64,000 bases of DNA from Hydrogenophaga intermedia (lineage in GTDB: Bacteria > Pseudomonadota > Gammaproteobacteria > Burkholderiales > Burkholderiaceae_C). Below are positions 1 through 7,848 of this stretch, piece by piece. The stretch's first letter is position 1; every line of letters starts with the position of its first letter. The translations under genes and the position numbers were made by a program. The notes beneath the pieces were generated by a model. That model was given only the letters and a program-made list of their open reading frames with translations. It did no database searches and was not told the DNA's origin. Location: assembly GCF_000723405.1 (NCBI RefSeq), contig NZ_CCAE010000013.1, positions 1 to 64,000 of the forward strand. The letters run 5' to 3'.

Positions 1-39
1 GAAGACCTTACTCAAGGGGTCAAAGTTGGATGAAAAAAC

Positions 40-927
40 TCAGCTCAGAGGGGTCAGATTTACGTGGAAATCAACACTCTGCTTGCGCCCCGTGCGCATG
101 GCCCCGAAGAGGGCGGCACGTTGCCCTGCGCTCATGCCATGGAATCCCTCTTTCCAGTCCGGAGAACTCACATCCTCAGGCTTCATGCCGCGCGCCAGAA
201 GCGTCAGGCCAAGTTCGGCCGCATCGGTGTGGCGCAAGGTCTCTCGCTTGTTGCCGTACGTGATTTCAGCCAGCAGTTCATCACCACTGGCCGTGACGAC
301 ACAGCACAATTGCAGATGTTCCTGCGCCCGCGCCCCGTGTTCGCGCGCCAGCTTGAGCTCGGGCACTCGCGCCAAGGCCTCGGAGAGACGCTCATCCAGA
401 CGCATCAGGTCGTCGAGCTGCAGCCCTTTGCTTCCGTCGACCGGCAGCAGCTGGGGGCAACCAGGTTCGAACAACGCTTGCTCGTCTTCGAGGGCAACCC
501 ACTCTTGGCCTGGCGGGCAGTGAGTGCGCATCCATTGCTCGCACTCGCGCTGGCGGACAAACTCCGTGTCCTGCTCTAGAACCGGTGTGCTGCCGACGAT
601 CCGAGCGCGCAGATCTTCATCGAAGAGCTCGACGAGGTCCTCGAAATCGAAGACCTCGCGCCAAGAGCTCGAGATGACCACCTCCAGTCGAGGGTGGCGT
701 CGCATCGACTTCTGCAAATGCGGCAAGGCCGTGAACTTCTCGGCGCCTGGGGCACGGCGATGCAGCACGCCATCAACATCCAGGAACAGCGTGACGTCGC
801 CCCTCGGCGAAATTGAAACTGACAATGTCTTGCCCACGTGCGACTCGGTCGTTGATGCGTTCAGAGCGACACAGACTATCGAATCGAGCCTACAAAAACA
901 ATGGTGACCATTTATGGGACGAAGCAA
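40..927 (-). CDS. HAD-like phosphatase-fold protein (HAD_SAK type), island cargo
   Basis: Up to 295 aa. The N-terminal half has HAD motifs: motif I FLDVDGVL (D50, D52 counting from the most upstream ATG), VISSSWR at about 85-90 as motif II, and WVALED (143-148) then PVDG (162-165) as the late acidic motif. This resembles the HAD domain found in Swiss Army Knife RNA-repair proteins. The C-terminal half (about 170-295) is unrecognised. The start is uncertain: the first 30 residues look unlike the family, and a GTG at 835-837 or a TTG further in is as plausible. The last residues run into a GGGGTCAGA-type repeat at the window edge, so the original C-terminus may be altered. Substrate is unknown; a role in nucleic-acid repair or defence is only a guess from the family. 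Confidence 0.6.
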   Translation of the reverse strand: MLRPINGHHCFCRLDSIVCVALNASTTESHVGKTLSVSISPRGDVTLFLDVDGVLHRRAPGAEKFTALPHLQKSMRRHPRLEVVISSSWREVFDFEDLVELFDEDLRARIVGSTPVLEQDTEFVRQRECEQWMRTHCPPGQEWVALEDEQALFEPGCPQLLPVDGSKGLQLDDLMRLDERLSEALARVPELKLAREHGARAQEHLQLCCVVTASGDELLAEITYGNKRETLRHTDAAELGLTLLARGMKPEDVSSPDWKEGFHGMSAGQRAALFGAMRTGRKQSVDFHVNLTPLS

Positions 928-1413
928 GGTGACCGTCTTTGGGAAAGTCGATGGGAGTTGACCCGATCCCGTGGAATAGACTCATTCATTCCTTGCCGAA
1001 ATCTGCATCTGGCCCGGCCATGGGCTTCGCCTTCTGCATCGCCATTCGCCGCTTAGGCCGTGGGCTTCAAGGGTGGGATGGCCGCACGCTTACTCCGGAC
1101 AAGATGAGCAAGATCTGGCGCGTTAAGCCGGTCGGAGGCACTGAGCGCAGAGGCAAACATACACAGATGTGCCACGAAGACTGAATCGAAACACCGGTAC
1201 CTACGAAGTGTGGCTCAAGATGTGGGCGGCAGCGACGACACTCTCGCGCAACTACCCGGTTGGCACGAACATCAGAATCCAGGCGGAGCTGTCAGACCGG
1301 TAGCTCAGACACCGGAGCCGCGCCGGCGGCTGGATCTTGGCTGCGGAATCTTGCCCCAGACGTAGTGCGCAAGCAAGCCCTTCGCATGTCGACCGCCGAC
1401 GTCGGCAGGAGCA
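928..1413. other. Non-coding or decayed gap inside the island
   Basis: 486 bases with only short open frames on both strands. None has a ribosome binding site, family resemblance or coding bias I can support. The segment separates the HAD cargo gene from the end of the recombinase operon, and both neighbours read leftwards. It could hold the promoter of the HAD gene or remnants of earlier cargo. I see no tRNA, clear terminator or inverted repeat. Confidence 0.4.
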
Positions 1414-1812
1414 TCATCGAAGGAGGACTACTCTTCGATCGGCTGCGGTAGCCCTTAGAGTCTTGTTCTTCAGTAGCAGTACCTCGTTGATGCTTGCCAG
1501 CTTCGCGATGCGCTCCTCGGCATCGCTGAGATGTTGTCTGAGCTGCCGGTTTCTCTCAAGGGCTTCCTTCAGTTGGCTCTGTTTGAGATCGCGCTGCTGG
1601 CGGCTTGACTTCGCGAGCTTCGTCCGGATCACCTCCGCAACGGCTGGGTAGTGATTGTGAATCAGCGCCGGCGTCACGCCGGCCTCACGGGCAACCGCTG
1701 AAACGCTCAGCTTCATCGCCTTGGTATGCGAGCGTCCACGCTCGATACGGTAGATGGCCAGGGTCAGTTCCTTCTCGCGCGTCTTGGCGCTCTTGCGCTG
1801 CGTGCTGGTCAT
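1414..1812 (-). CDS. GinD/TnpC-like small DNA-binding protein of the recombination operon
   Basis: 132 aa and strongly basic. Residues about 35-60 (SAVAREAGVTPALIHNHYP) read as a TetR-like helix-turn-helix, and about 70-120 is a charged heptad-rich helix ending in an asparagine/leucine segment, consistent with a coiled coil. Its ATG overlaps the stop of the upstream recombinase (ATGA at 1809-1812). Proteins of this kind close the Tn554 (TnpC) and GInt (GinD) operons, where they are needed for efficient or oriented recombination. Position, size and coupling support that role here. The last codons before the stop are the least certain part. Confidence 0.75.
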   Translation of the reverse strand: MTSTQRKSAKTREKELTLAIYRIERGRSHTKAMKLSVSAVAREAGVTPALIHNHYPAVAEVIRTKLAKSSRQQRDLKQSQLKEALERNRQLRQHLSDAEERIAKLASINEVLLLKNKTLRATAADRRVVLLR

Positions 1813-3719
1813 GCTGGGATGGGCTCCAATGGGTCGAGGCCCAAGGTGGCGAGCACGCTTCGGCAGCGTTCAAGATCGCGCGCGACGCGCTTACGACCTC
1901 CTTCGCCGATGTCCACACAGTCCTCAAGAGCCTTGAGTTGTTTGAAGAGGCCAACATGGATCGGGGCATGGCGACGGCTGATCACAGCGTTGTTGCAGCC
2001 ATCGCCGCACCGGGTCGGATCGATGTCGTTGCCCTCGCAAAGGTTATCGTCTGCAGTGCACCACGCGTGGCCATTGCTGCGGATCGCGGTGCTCGACGCG
2101 ATGGAGCGGATCATATGCGCATGGTCCTTGAATAGCGTGATGTTCTCTTCCCGATCGCGCCAGGCCACGAGATTGGCGCCGTAGCCACCGGCTAGCGGCT
2201 CCGTCTTGCTTAGCCATTCTGCTACAACCCGCTCCTTGATGAGATCGTATTCCTCTTCGATCTCAAGGTAGAGCGCCTGCTCCTGAGATTCGTTAAGACC
2301 ATATCCAAGTGTCATATCGAGCGACCAGTGCTTGAAATGCTCCTTGAGATAACGCAGGTCTCCGAAGCGGCTGCGGGCCGCATAGTTAGCGAACTTGCGT
2401 CGGAACTGATGTGAAGCAAGCCTCCAAGTAGATCCGCATGCCTTCGCGAATCTCTTGAGGTTCACGTTTGTCTGTGTCATCGAAAGAGTCCGAACCTCGT
2501 TCTTCTTGATTGAGGCGACCCCGACGAATATGGCGCCGACATGCTCTTGCGCCTCTGCAATGCGTGGATCGGCCGAGTTGGCAGCTCGGAGCTCTTCGAT
2601 CTGCGCCGCGAGCCGAGCTTGAAGGGGCGCGGCCCATCGATCCATGATCCGAAGCGCTGTCACTGCGACCTCTGGGATCATCCATTCGGTCGCTCCTACG
2701 TCAGTCTTCGTAGAAGTTGATCGCATCCACCAATAGCGCTCTCCGTGATCATCGATCGTGCTGTATGTCGCATTCGATCGAAGGAAGGCAAGCTCATGAT
2801 TGCGGCAACCGCTCAAGCCGGCCACAACGACATAACAGGCCGTCCGAACGTCGATTAGGGCCGTCTCCAGCGCGCCAAACCCCTCTGACCAACCAAGCTT
2901 GCGAAGCACTCGATTCGTTCGGTCCGTAACCCTTCCACCGCGTCCGCGATATTGCGGCTTAGCTATCTCGTCCCTTATGTCGAGAAGTTGCCCAGCGGAT
3001 TCGACGATGCTCCAGGCCTTCTGAAAAAAAACCTCAAAGACCTCGTCGCTCATGAGCGGTGTCGTATTTCCGGTACTGCGGCGCGACTTCTTTTCCCACG
3101 CTATCTGATGCGCCGAAGTATCGGGCCAAGGATGTTGAAGCATGCGGTCGTCCGTAAACTGGCTGAGCTCATAGATCAGCTCGACCGCGGCCAGTCGGTG
3201 GCGAATTGTTGCCCGGGACAACCCGGCACCGGACGTCGAGCTCGACGTTTTTCCCCTTCCGCCTCTTCCTCCCCTAGATTTGCTTTTAGTCAAACATGCT
3301 TGCTTGTACGACGAGCACACTAGGGGGGTGATCCCAGCCAAGTTCCTGACCCCCAAATCAAAGGCGTGTTGCAGGAAATGTGCGAGGTACCTGAAAGCTG
3401 ATACCACGGTTGCCGCTGCGGGAGGTTTGCGCCCCGGGCGACCTCTGCGCTTGAGCCGATACATCGCGGCCTTAACCGTCGCACGGAATGGCTCTGGGAT
3501 TGCTGCGTAGTCCATCGCCGTTTGGTTCTTGGTCGTATTCGTTGGGGATCCCGTAGTCCACCAAACATCGTCGCCATACCTGCTGATGACTACCCAAACT
3601 CCGTCGACCTCCCGCATCGAAACTATCAGCGCATCACGATTCTCGTTGCTTAGCCCTTTGACGGACGTCGGTTGCCCGAGCATTTGCACTCGATGATCCA
3701 AGATCTGAACTGCTGTCAT
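1809..3719 (-). CDS. GinC-like tyrosine recombinase with C-terminal Cys cluster
   Basis: 636 aa, long for the family. The full catalytic set is visible: R306 (GLSGCR), K338 (STSTK), H437-x-x-R440 (SHQFR), H464 and nucleophile Y473 (H-N8-Y spacing as expected). An N-terminal SAM-like core-binding region spans about 70-200. After the catalytic domain comes a tail with four cysteines, C554, C561, C571 and C575, which could bind zinc. The start codon overlaps the stop of the upstream recombinase by ATGA at 3716-3719. Probable role: strand exchange for integration and excision of the island together with the two upstream recombinases. Confidence 0.85.
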   Translation of the reverse strand: MTAVQILDHRVQMLGQPTSVKGLSNENRDALIVSMREVDGVWVVISRYGDDVWWTTGSPTNTTKNQTAMDYAAIPEPFRATVKAAMYRLKRRGRPGRKPPAAATVVSAFRYLAHFLQHAFDLGVRNLAGITPLVCSSYKQACLTKSKSRGGRGGRGKTSSSTSGAGLSRATIRHRLAAVELIYELSQFTDDRMLQHPWPDTSAHQIAWEKKSRRSTGNTTPLMSDEVFEVFFQKAWSIVESAGQLLDIRDEIAKPQYRGRGGRVTDRTNRVLRKLGWSEGFGALETALIDVRTACYVVVAGLSGCRNHELAFLRSNATYSTIDDHGERYWWMRSTSTKTDVGATEWMIPEVAVTALRIMDRWAAPLQARLAAQIEELRAANSADPRIAEAQEHVGAIFVGVASIKKNEVRTLSMTQTNVNLKRFAKACGSTWRLASHQFRRKFANYAARSRFGDLRYLKEHFKHWSLDMTLGYGLNESQEQALYLEIEEEYDLIKERVVAEWLSKTEPLAGGYGANLVAWRDREENITLFKDHAHMIRSIASSTAIRSNGHAWCTADDNLCEGNDIDPTRCGDGCNNAVISRRHAPIHVGLFKQLKALEDCVDIGEGGRKRVARDLERCRSVLATLGLDPLEPIPA

Positions 3720-5398
3720 GACGTTCCTGCAAGGTCAGCGATGATCGTGTCGCCTCGCCAAAAGGGGTGAGGGTCGACTCGCGCGCGCTCCCGCTCTCTG
3801 TCGACTATCGACTCCACGAAGACCCCACGTGCAAGTCCAATTGCGACTACATCTCGTTCGATCAGCCGCACGATATGCGCGAACTGTCGCCTCCAGCGTT
3901 CAGGAGCAATGCGCGCGCGCTCGCGAAGCACGCGCCAGTAGAAGCTGAAGAGGCGATACAGATCGTCGCCAGTGACGACGTAGTTGCGACAGCGCAAGCA
4001 ATTCAGAAAGCTCATGCACACGCTGCCGTTCTTCTTCGGCGCGTAATCACCATGCTTGTTGTCGGAACACCGGCCGACGGGCGTTCGCTCGGTTGCCCCA
4101 AGGGTGTTCGTCAAGAGCTCCTGTACTAGGGCCGATCCCATGAACTTCCAATTTCTTTGGCTATCTTCTCCGGGCTGCAGGTAGTTGGCCATCGTGACGT
4201 TCACGGTGTCGCCTGCAGCAATGGCCGTAGACGCGACGTCACCGTCCAAGATTTCATAGATCCGATTCACAAACGTCTTGCGCAATCGACTAACGTTGAT
4301 ACGCATGGGCTTGCCATCTGCGTCCAGCAGATTGAATCGCTTCACAAGGAGGCGTACTGCACGCGACAAAGTCTCCTCGGTTAAGACACTTACTGCGCCG
4401 GCATGGCCTACCCCTCGCGACCCTGTTCGCATGCGATAGAGCCATACGCGGTCTTCAAACCCCTCAGGAGCTTCGTTCCTCAACCGGTCTGAGAGTTCGA
4501 TAACTCTTCTGACCAACGCAGCTACCGTTGGGCGCACGGTCGGCAGGGATTCGACTACCTGATGTTCCGTCTTGATGGCCGCTTTACTCGTCGAATGCCC
4601 GCGGCGTTTGTAGAGCACAAGGAATAGGGTATCGGCCTTCGGATGTGAGCGCAGGCAATCGGGCTTCATCTCCAAAAGGGGCCACGTGTTCCGACCGGTG
4701 TGGAGGGCGATGATTAGTAGCGCGTAGGCTAGCAACTCAGAGGTGGGCTCGATGTCGTTGGAGAAGATCGGCATCACAGCCTCCTTTACCGCCCTCGAGA
4801 AAGCGGTTCGATCTGCCTTTGACAGAGGGCGCGCCGTCTTGTGATTGTTATGCACGCCAGGAAAAGGATTGCGGGGAAAGGTGGCGTTGTCGCCTGCGTG
4901 AATCTCATGTATCAAGCCGCGATTGCATAGGGCCCTGAGAACGGCTTTGAGCGCGTTATAGGTGCTCTTCTGCGTAGATGTTTCAGTGCCCGCGTCACGC
5001 AGGAACTCCAAGTAGCCATCAATGACCTGGCGGTTGATGTCCGCCAGGGCCAGATCTCGGTCCGTGGCGACCGTGAGAAACGTGAGATAGCGGAAGAACG
5101 TCCTCAAACCCCGGACGCAGTAGGTCTGTACCGTTGCCTCGGTCACCTCGCTGTCCTGATCGTCCAAGAACCGCGCAATTTGCATGTGGCATGCGTAGAC
5201 AACCTGATCGATTCTTGTGCCATACCACTCGCGAAAATCAAACCGATCAGTGCCGATACCGATTGTGGAGAACGTCACCACTGTGTTGGCCGGTGGGATC
5301 TCTCCTGAAGGCACCACGATGATCCCTGACGGGGACCGGAAGTGCTCGACACGGGGGATGCTGAGGTCCGTCTTTATGAAAACTTTGCGCTTGGTCAT
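3716..5398 (-). CDS. GinB-like tyrosine recombinase with a divergent active site
   Basis: 560 aa. An N-terminal core-binding region (about 60-165) precedes a catalytic-like domain. R236 (HTGRNTW), a lysine near 264-265, R373 and Y406 (MANY) can be placed. The H-x-x-R histidine is replaced by serine (S370 in VSRLR), and the histidine nine residues before the tyrosine is aspartate (D397). The tail has C444 and then C461, C467 and C470 (CLRC), again zinc-like, followed by a conserved-looking aromatic stretch. Its start overlaps the upstream recombinase stop (TGATG at 5396-5400). Tyrosine recombinases lacking a histidine can stay active, so the substitutions do not prove inactivity, but they suggest a specialised or partly structural role in the complex. 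Confidence 0.8.
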   Translation of the reverse strand: MTKRKVFIKTDLSIPRVEHFRSPSGIIVVPSGEIPPANTVVTFSTIGIGTDRFDFREWYGTRIDQVVYACHMQIARFLDDQDSEVTEATVQTYCVRGLRTFFRYLTFLTVATDRDLALADINRQVIDGYLEFLRDAGTETSTQKSTYNALKAVLRALCNRGLIHEIHAGDNATFPRNPFPGVHNNHKTARPLSKADRTAFSRAVKEAVMPIFSNDIEPTSELLAYALLIIALHTGRNTWPLLEMKPDCLRSHPKADTLFLVLYKRRGHSTSKAAIKTEHQVVESLPTVRPTVAALVRRVIELSDRLRNEAPEGFEDRVWLYRMRTGSRGVGHAGAVSVLTEETLSRAVRLLVKRFNLLDADGKPMRINVSRLRKTFVNRIYEILDGDVASTAIAAGDTVNVTMANYLQPGEDSQRNWKFMGSALVQELLTNTLGATERTPVGRCSDNKHGDYAPKKNGSVCMSFLNCLRCRNYVVTGDDLYRLFSFYWRVLRERARIAPERWRRQFAHIVRLIERDVVAIGLARGVFVESIVDRERERARVDPHPFWRGDTIIADLAGTS

Positions 5399-6558
5399 CA
5401 GGGTTGGGTCCCGTTCGCCCAGTCGTTGAGTTCGTCGTCGTACGCCAGCACGGCATCATCGGCCAGTTCGTTAACCAGATGAAGATAGATCATGGTTGTG
5501 TTGATCGATGCATGGCCGAGTTGCTTTTGTAGGAAGACCAAGGGCTCGATCCGGTTATCCCCGCGGTGCCTCTGCATCGCCACCAAGGTATGTGTCGCAT
5601 ACGTGTGGCGCAGCATGTGAGGATGCGTCTTGATCTTGGCCCGCTCTCCAACCTTGCGCACCATCGCCTCAATGCCCTGGCCATCAGCCGCCCAAGTCAG
5701 TCCCTCTTGGTTCAAGAACAAAGGCGCCTGCGTTTCACCGGTAAGAGAAGCCCTCTCGCCTCGCCAATGGACGGCATAGTGGTGGAGAGCTTCCATTAGC
5801 CGTCGGCTGACGATAATGGTCCGTTTGACGCTCCCCTTGGTCTTCATGCCGGATCCGTCCTGCGGATCGAGAACTACTCTGACGTTTCGCTCACTGGTGC
5901 TCCTGCGGCGTGGGTCGAAGACGTACGCGAGAGGAAAGGTGGCAAGCTCTTCTCGGCGCAGGCCGCTCTGGAGTGCCATGCGAATGATCATGTGATGGTG
6001 AGGGTTGCTTGCCGCCGCCAGAAGTGATTTGGTCTGGTCCTTGGTCAGGAACTTAGGCAGCGTCTTATGCATTCGGGGCATCACGGATCGCACACTCTTG
6101 GTGCCTCCAGACGCATTCAAGTGCTGCAGGAATCCACCGGGCCGACGGATGCCTCGCCGTTCCTCTATTCGAAACGGAAGCGTGCTGATCCAGCTCTCCC
6201 GCTGCGCGAACTCATAGAACTCGCAGATGTACATAAGGCGCTGCCGGACCGTGTTGCGCGAGAGCTTCGCGACTTCGAAGCAATAGTCACGGTAGGCGGC
6301 GACCAATGTCTTGTCCTCACCGCGGTCGACGTCGTTCCAGCGAAGCTCGTGAGCCTCCAGGAACGAGAAATAGTCGTACAGGGCCCGTCCGGTGGACGGC
6401 CAGGACTTCTGCGAGCCTATGCTTCCCCTGGACAGGTAGTAGCGCAGGAATTCATTGGCCTCCCAGCAACTGCCCATGTCCTCCCAGAGCAAGATTGGGA
6501 AGCCTGGTCTCGGCCGACCTGCCAGCTTGAAGTCTTCCGTCGCATAGATCAGGTGCAT
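5398..6558 (-). CDS. GinA-like tyrosine recombinase, canonical active site
   Basis: 386 aa from the chosen ATG. Catalytic residues are canonical: R201 (SGLRREEL), a lysine near 239-241, H314-x-x-R317 (HMLRHTYATH), H349 (LGHASINTT) and Y358. The core-binding domain spans about 20-125. The start was chosen because its ATG overlaps the stop of the small upstream gene as TGATG (6556-6560); the open frame runs further upstream but that part would lie wholly inside the neighbouring gene. It is the first recombinase in the operon and the one nearest the island border, as in GInts. It is probably the main catalytic subunit for insertion into comM. Confidence 0.85.
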   Translation of the reverse strand: MHLIYATEDFKLAGRPRPGFPILLWEDMGSCWEANEFLRYYLSRGSIGSQKSWPSTGRALYDYFSFLEAHELRWNDVDRGEDKTLVAAYRDYCFEVAKLSRNTVRQRLMYICEFYEFAQRESWISTLPFRIEERRGIRRPGGFLQHLNASGGTKSVRSVMPRMHKTLPKFLTKDQTKSLLAAASNPHHHMIIRMALQSGLRREELATFPLAYVFDPRRRSTSERNVRVVLDPQDGSGMKTKGSVKRTIIVSRRLMEALHHYAVHWRGERASLTGETQAPLFLNQEGLTWAADGQGIEAMVRKVGERAKIKTHPHMLRHTYATHTLVAMQRHRGDNRIEPLVFLQKQLGHASINTTMIYLHLVNELADDAVLAYDDELNDWANGTQP

Positions 6559-6863
6559 CAGAGCCCTTTGCTGCGTAAAAGCTGGGCTGCTTGCTTGAAG
6601 CCGACGCCATGGAGGTGCATCGCGAGGTCGAGTGCACCACCGCCGCCTCGGTTGGCTCTGGTGTCCCAAAACTTCGAACCCGTACAGAGTAGCTCGAACT
6701 CTCGCGACCCGGCGTTGATGTGCCACCTGATTGACACTTGACCCGATCGGGGCACGAAAGAGGCGTCCTGCTTCGCATAGTTCGCGAGGGACGCCAGCAC
6801 GTCGACGCTTGGGAGAGCTCGCCACCTCTCCAGTTCAATGTTATCCACAGACCTCCGACCCAC
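6558..6863 (-). CDS. Small protein resembling the N-terminal domain of mobile-element primases (DUF3991-like)
   Basis: 101 aa with a GTG start preceded by GGGAGGG at about 5 nt. The segment VSIRWHIN...FELLCTGSKFWDTRANRGGGGALDLAMHL resembles the zinc-finger-like N-terminal module of DUF3991/toprim primases from conjugative elements (glycine-rich loop, then ALDL and a helix), but the toprim part is absent. It is the first gene of the recombinase operon and is coupled to the next gene by TGATG, so it is unlikely to be a random remnant. It may be a DNA-binding accessory, or a truncated primase co-opted as leader gene. The family match is from memory of the pattern and is moderate. Confidence 0.6.
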   Translation of the reverse strand: MGRRSVDNIELERWRALPSVDVLASLANYAKQDASFVPRSGQVSIRWHINAGSREFELLCTGSKFWDTRANRGGGGALDLAMHLHGVGFKQAAQLLRSKGL

Positions 6864-6893
6864 AGGTTCCCTCCCTGACCCCTCCCGCTACTC

Positions 6894-6906
6894 GTCTCTA
6901 CGAGAC
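6894..6906. repeat. Short perfect inverted repeat upstream of the recombinase operon
   Basis: GTCTC-TAC-GAGAC lies about 31 bases upstream of the GTG of the first island gene and about 45 bases inside the island border. Two copies of AAAACG also occur at 6913-6918 and 6946-6951, the second touching the comM junction. These could be recombinase arm sites or an operator for the operon, but they are short enough to be chance. Confidence 0.3.
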
Positions 6907-6949
6907 TCCTGGAAAACGGAAAGAATCTAACAGTTCTTAGACCGTAAAA

Positions 6950-7196
6950 CGAATCGGCCGGAGTCCTTGGGCAGGTCGGCCGGCGCCAGGTTCACGGTGA
7001 TGCGCTGGCTGTGGGGAAACTCCAGCCCGCTGTTGACGATGGCCGCGCGCACGCGCTCGCGCGCCTCCTTCACCTCGGTGTCGGCCAGGCCCACCAGCGT
7101 GAAGCTGGGCAGGCCGTTGGCCAGGTGAACTTCCACGCTCACGGGCCGGGCGGCCAGCCCCTGCAGCGCGCGACTGTGCACGTGGGCCAGCGCCAT
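6950..7196 (-). pseudogene. comM: 5' fragment of comM (yifB), split by the island
   Basis: Start ATG at 7194-7196 with GGGAGA upstream. The first about 82 codons match ComM/YifB, the Mg-chelatase-like AAA+ helicase that aids branch migration during natural transformation: VHSRALQGL, VEVHLANGLPSFTLVGL, EVKEARERVRAA and ADLPKDSGRF. In intact homologues GRF is followed by DLPIAL; here the frame turns into unrelated codons and stops at about 6927. The whole catalytic part (Walker motifs, chelatase domain) is missing from the window. The gene is therefore interrupted at a highly conserved protein-coding site by the island to its left. Confidence 0.9.
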
Positions 7197-7322
7197 GCGG
7201 TTTCTCCCTGATTCGGTGCATGGCCGCCGGCGGCGGCCATGGGGCCGGCGATTCTGCGGTGGCGCCGAGTTCGACACCGGTGGGGGTGTCGGCGCCCCGG
7301 ATGGCCCCGATGTGGCGCATAT

Positions 7323-7339
7323 TGCACCTGTTTGGTGCT
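7323..7339 (+). promoter_or_regulatory. NtrC-type binding site upstream of glnK
   Basis: TGCACC-N5-GGTGCT matches 11 of 12 fixed positions of the palindromic NtrC site (TGCACC-N5-GGTGCA). It sits about 80 bp upstream of the -24 element of the sigma-54 promoter at 7418, the distance typical of NtrC enhancers. Confidence 0.75.
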
Positions 7340-7341
7340 GA

Positions 7342-7812
<471 letters not shown>

Positions 7813-7848
7813 CCCGGCCATCCCCAGAACCCCAACCGAGCAATCCAA

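Larger units (their letters stand above)
1..6950. mobile_element. Inner end of a GInt-type genomic island inserted in comM (other end outside the window)
   Basis: A visibly less GC-rich block carries a recombination operon next to the point where comM coding sequence stops matching the family. Seen: five minus-strand genes overlapping by TGATG or ATGA, three of them tyrosine recombinases and the last a small HTH/coiled-coil protein. Known: GInt islands are defined by four co-transcribed genes, ginA-D, three tyrosine recombinases plus one small protein, at one island border. Inference: this is a GInt whose right border lies at about 6950. The rest of comM and the left border are not in the window, so 1 to about 1413 is cargo. 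Tn554-type transposons are the nearest alternative, but they normally carry two recombinases plus TnpC. Confidence 0.75.

Noticed and set aside
939-1184. 81-codon open frame in the island gap
   Set aside because: No ribosome site or recognisable composition, and no homologous pattern.
1414-6950. AbaR/Tn7-like transposon in comM
   Set aside because: No tniA/tniB-type DDE transposase or ATPase is present; the recombinases are tyrosine type.
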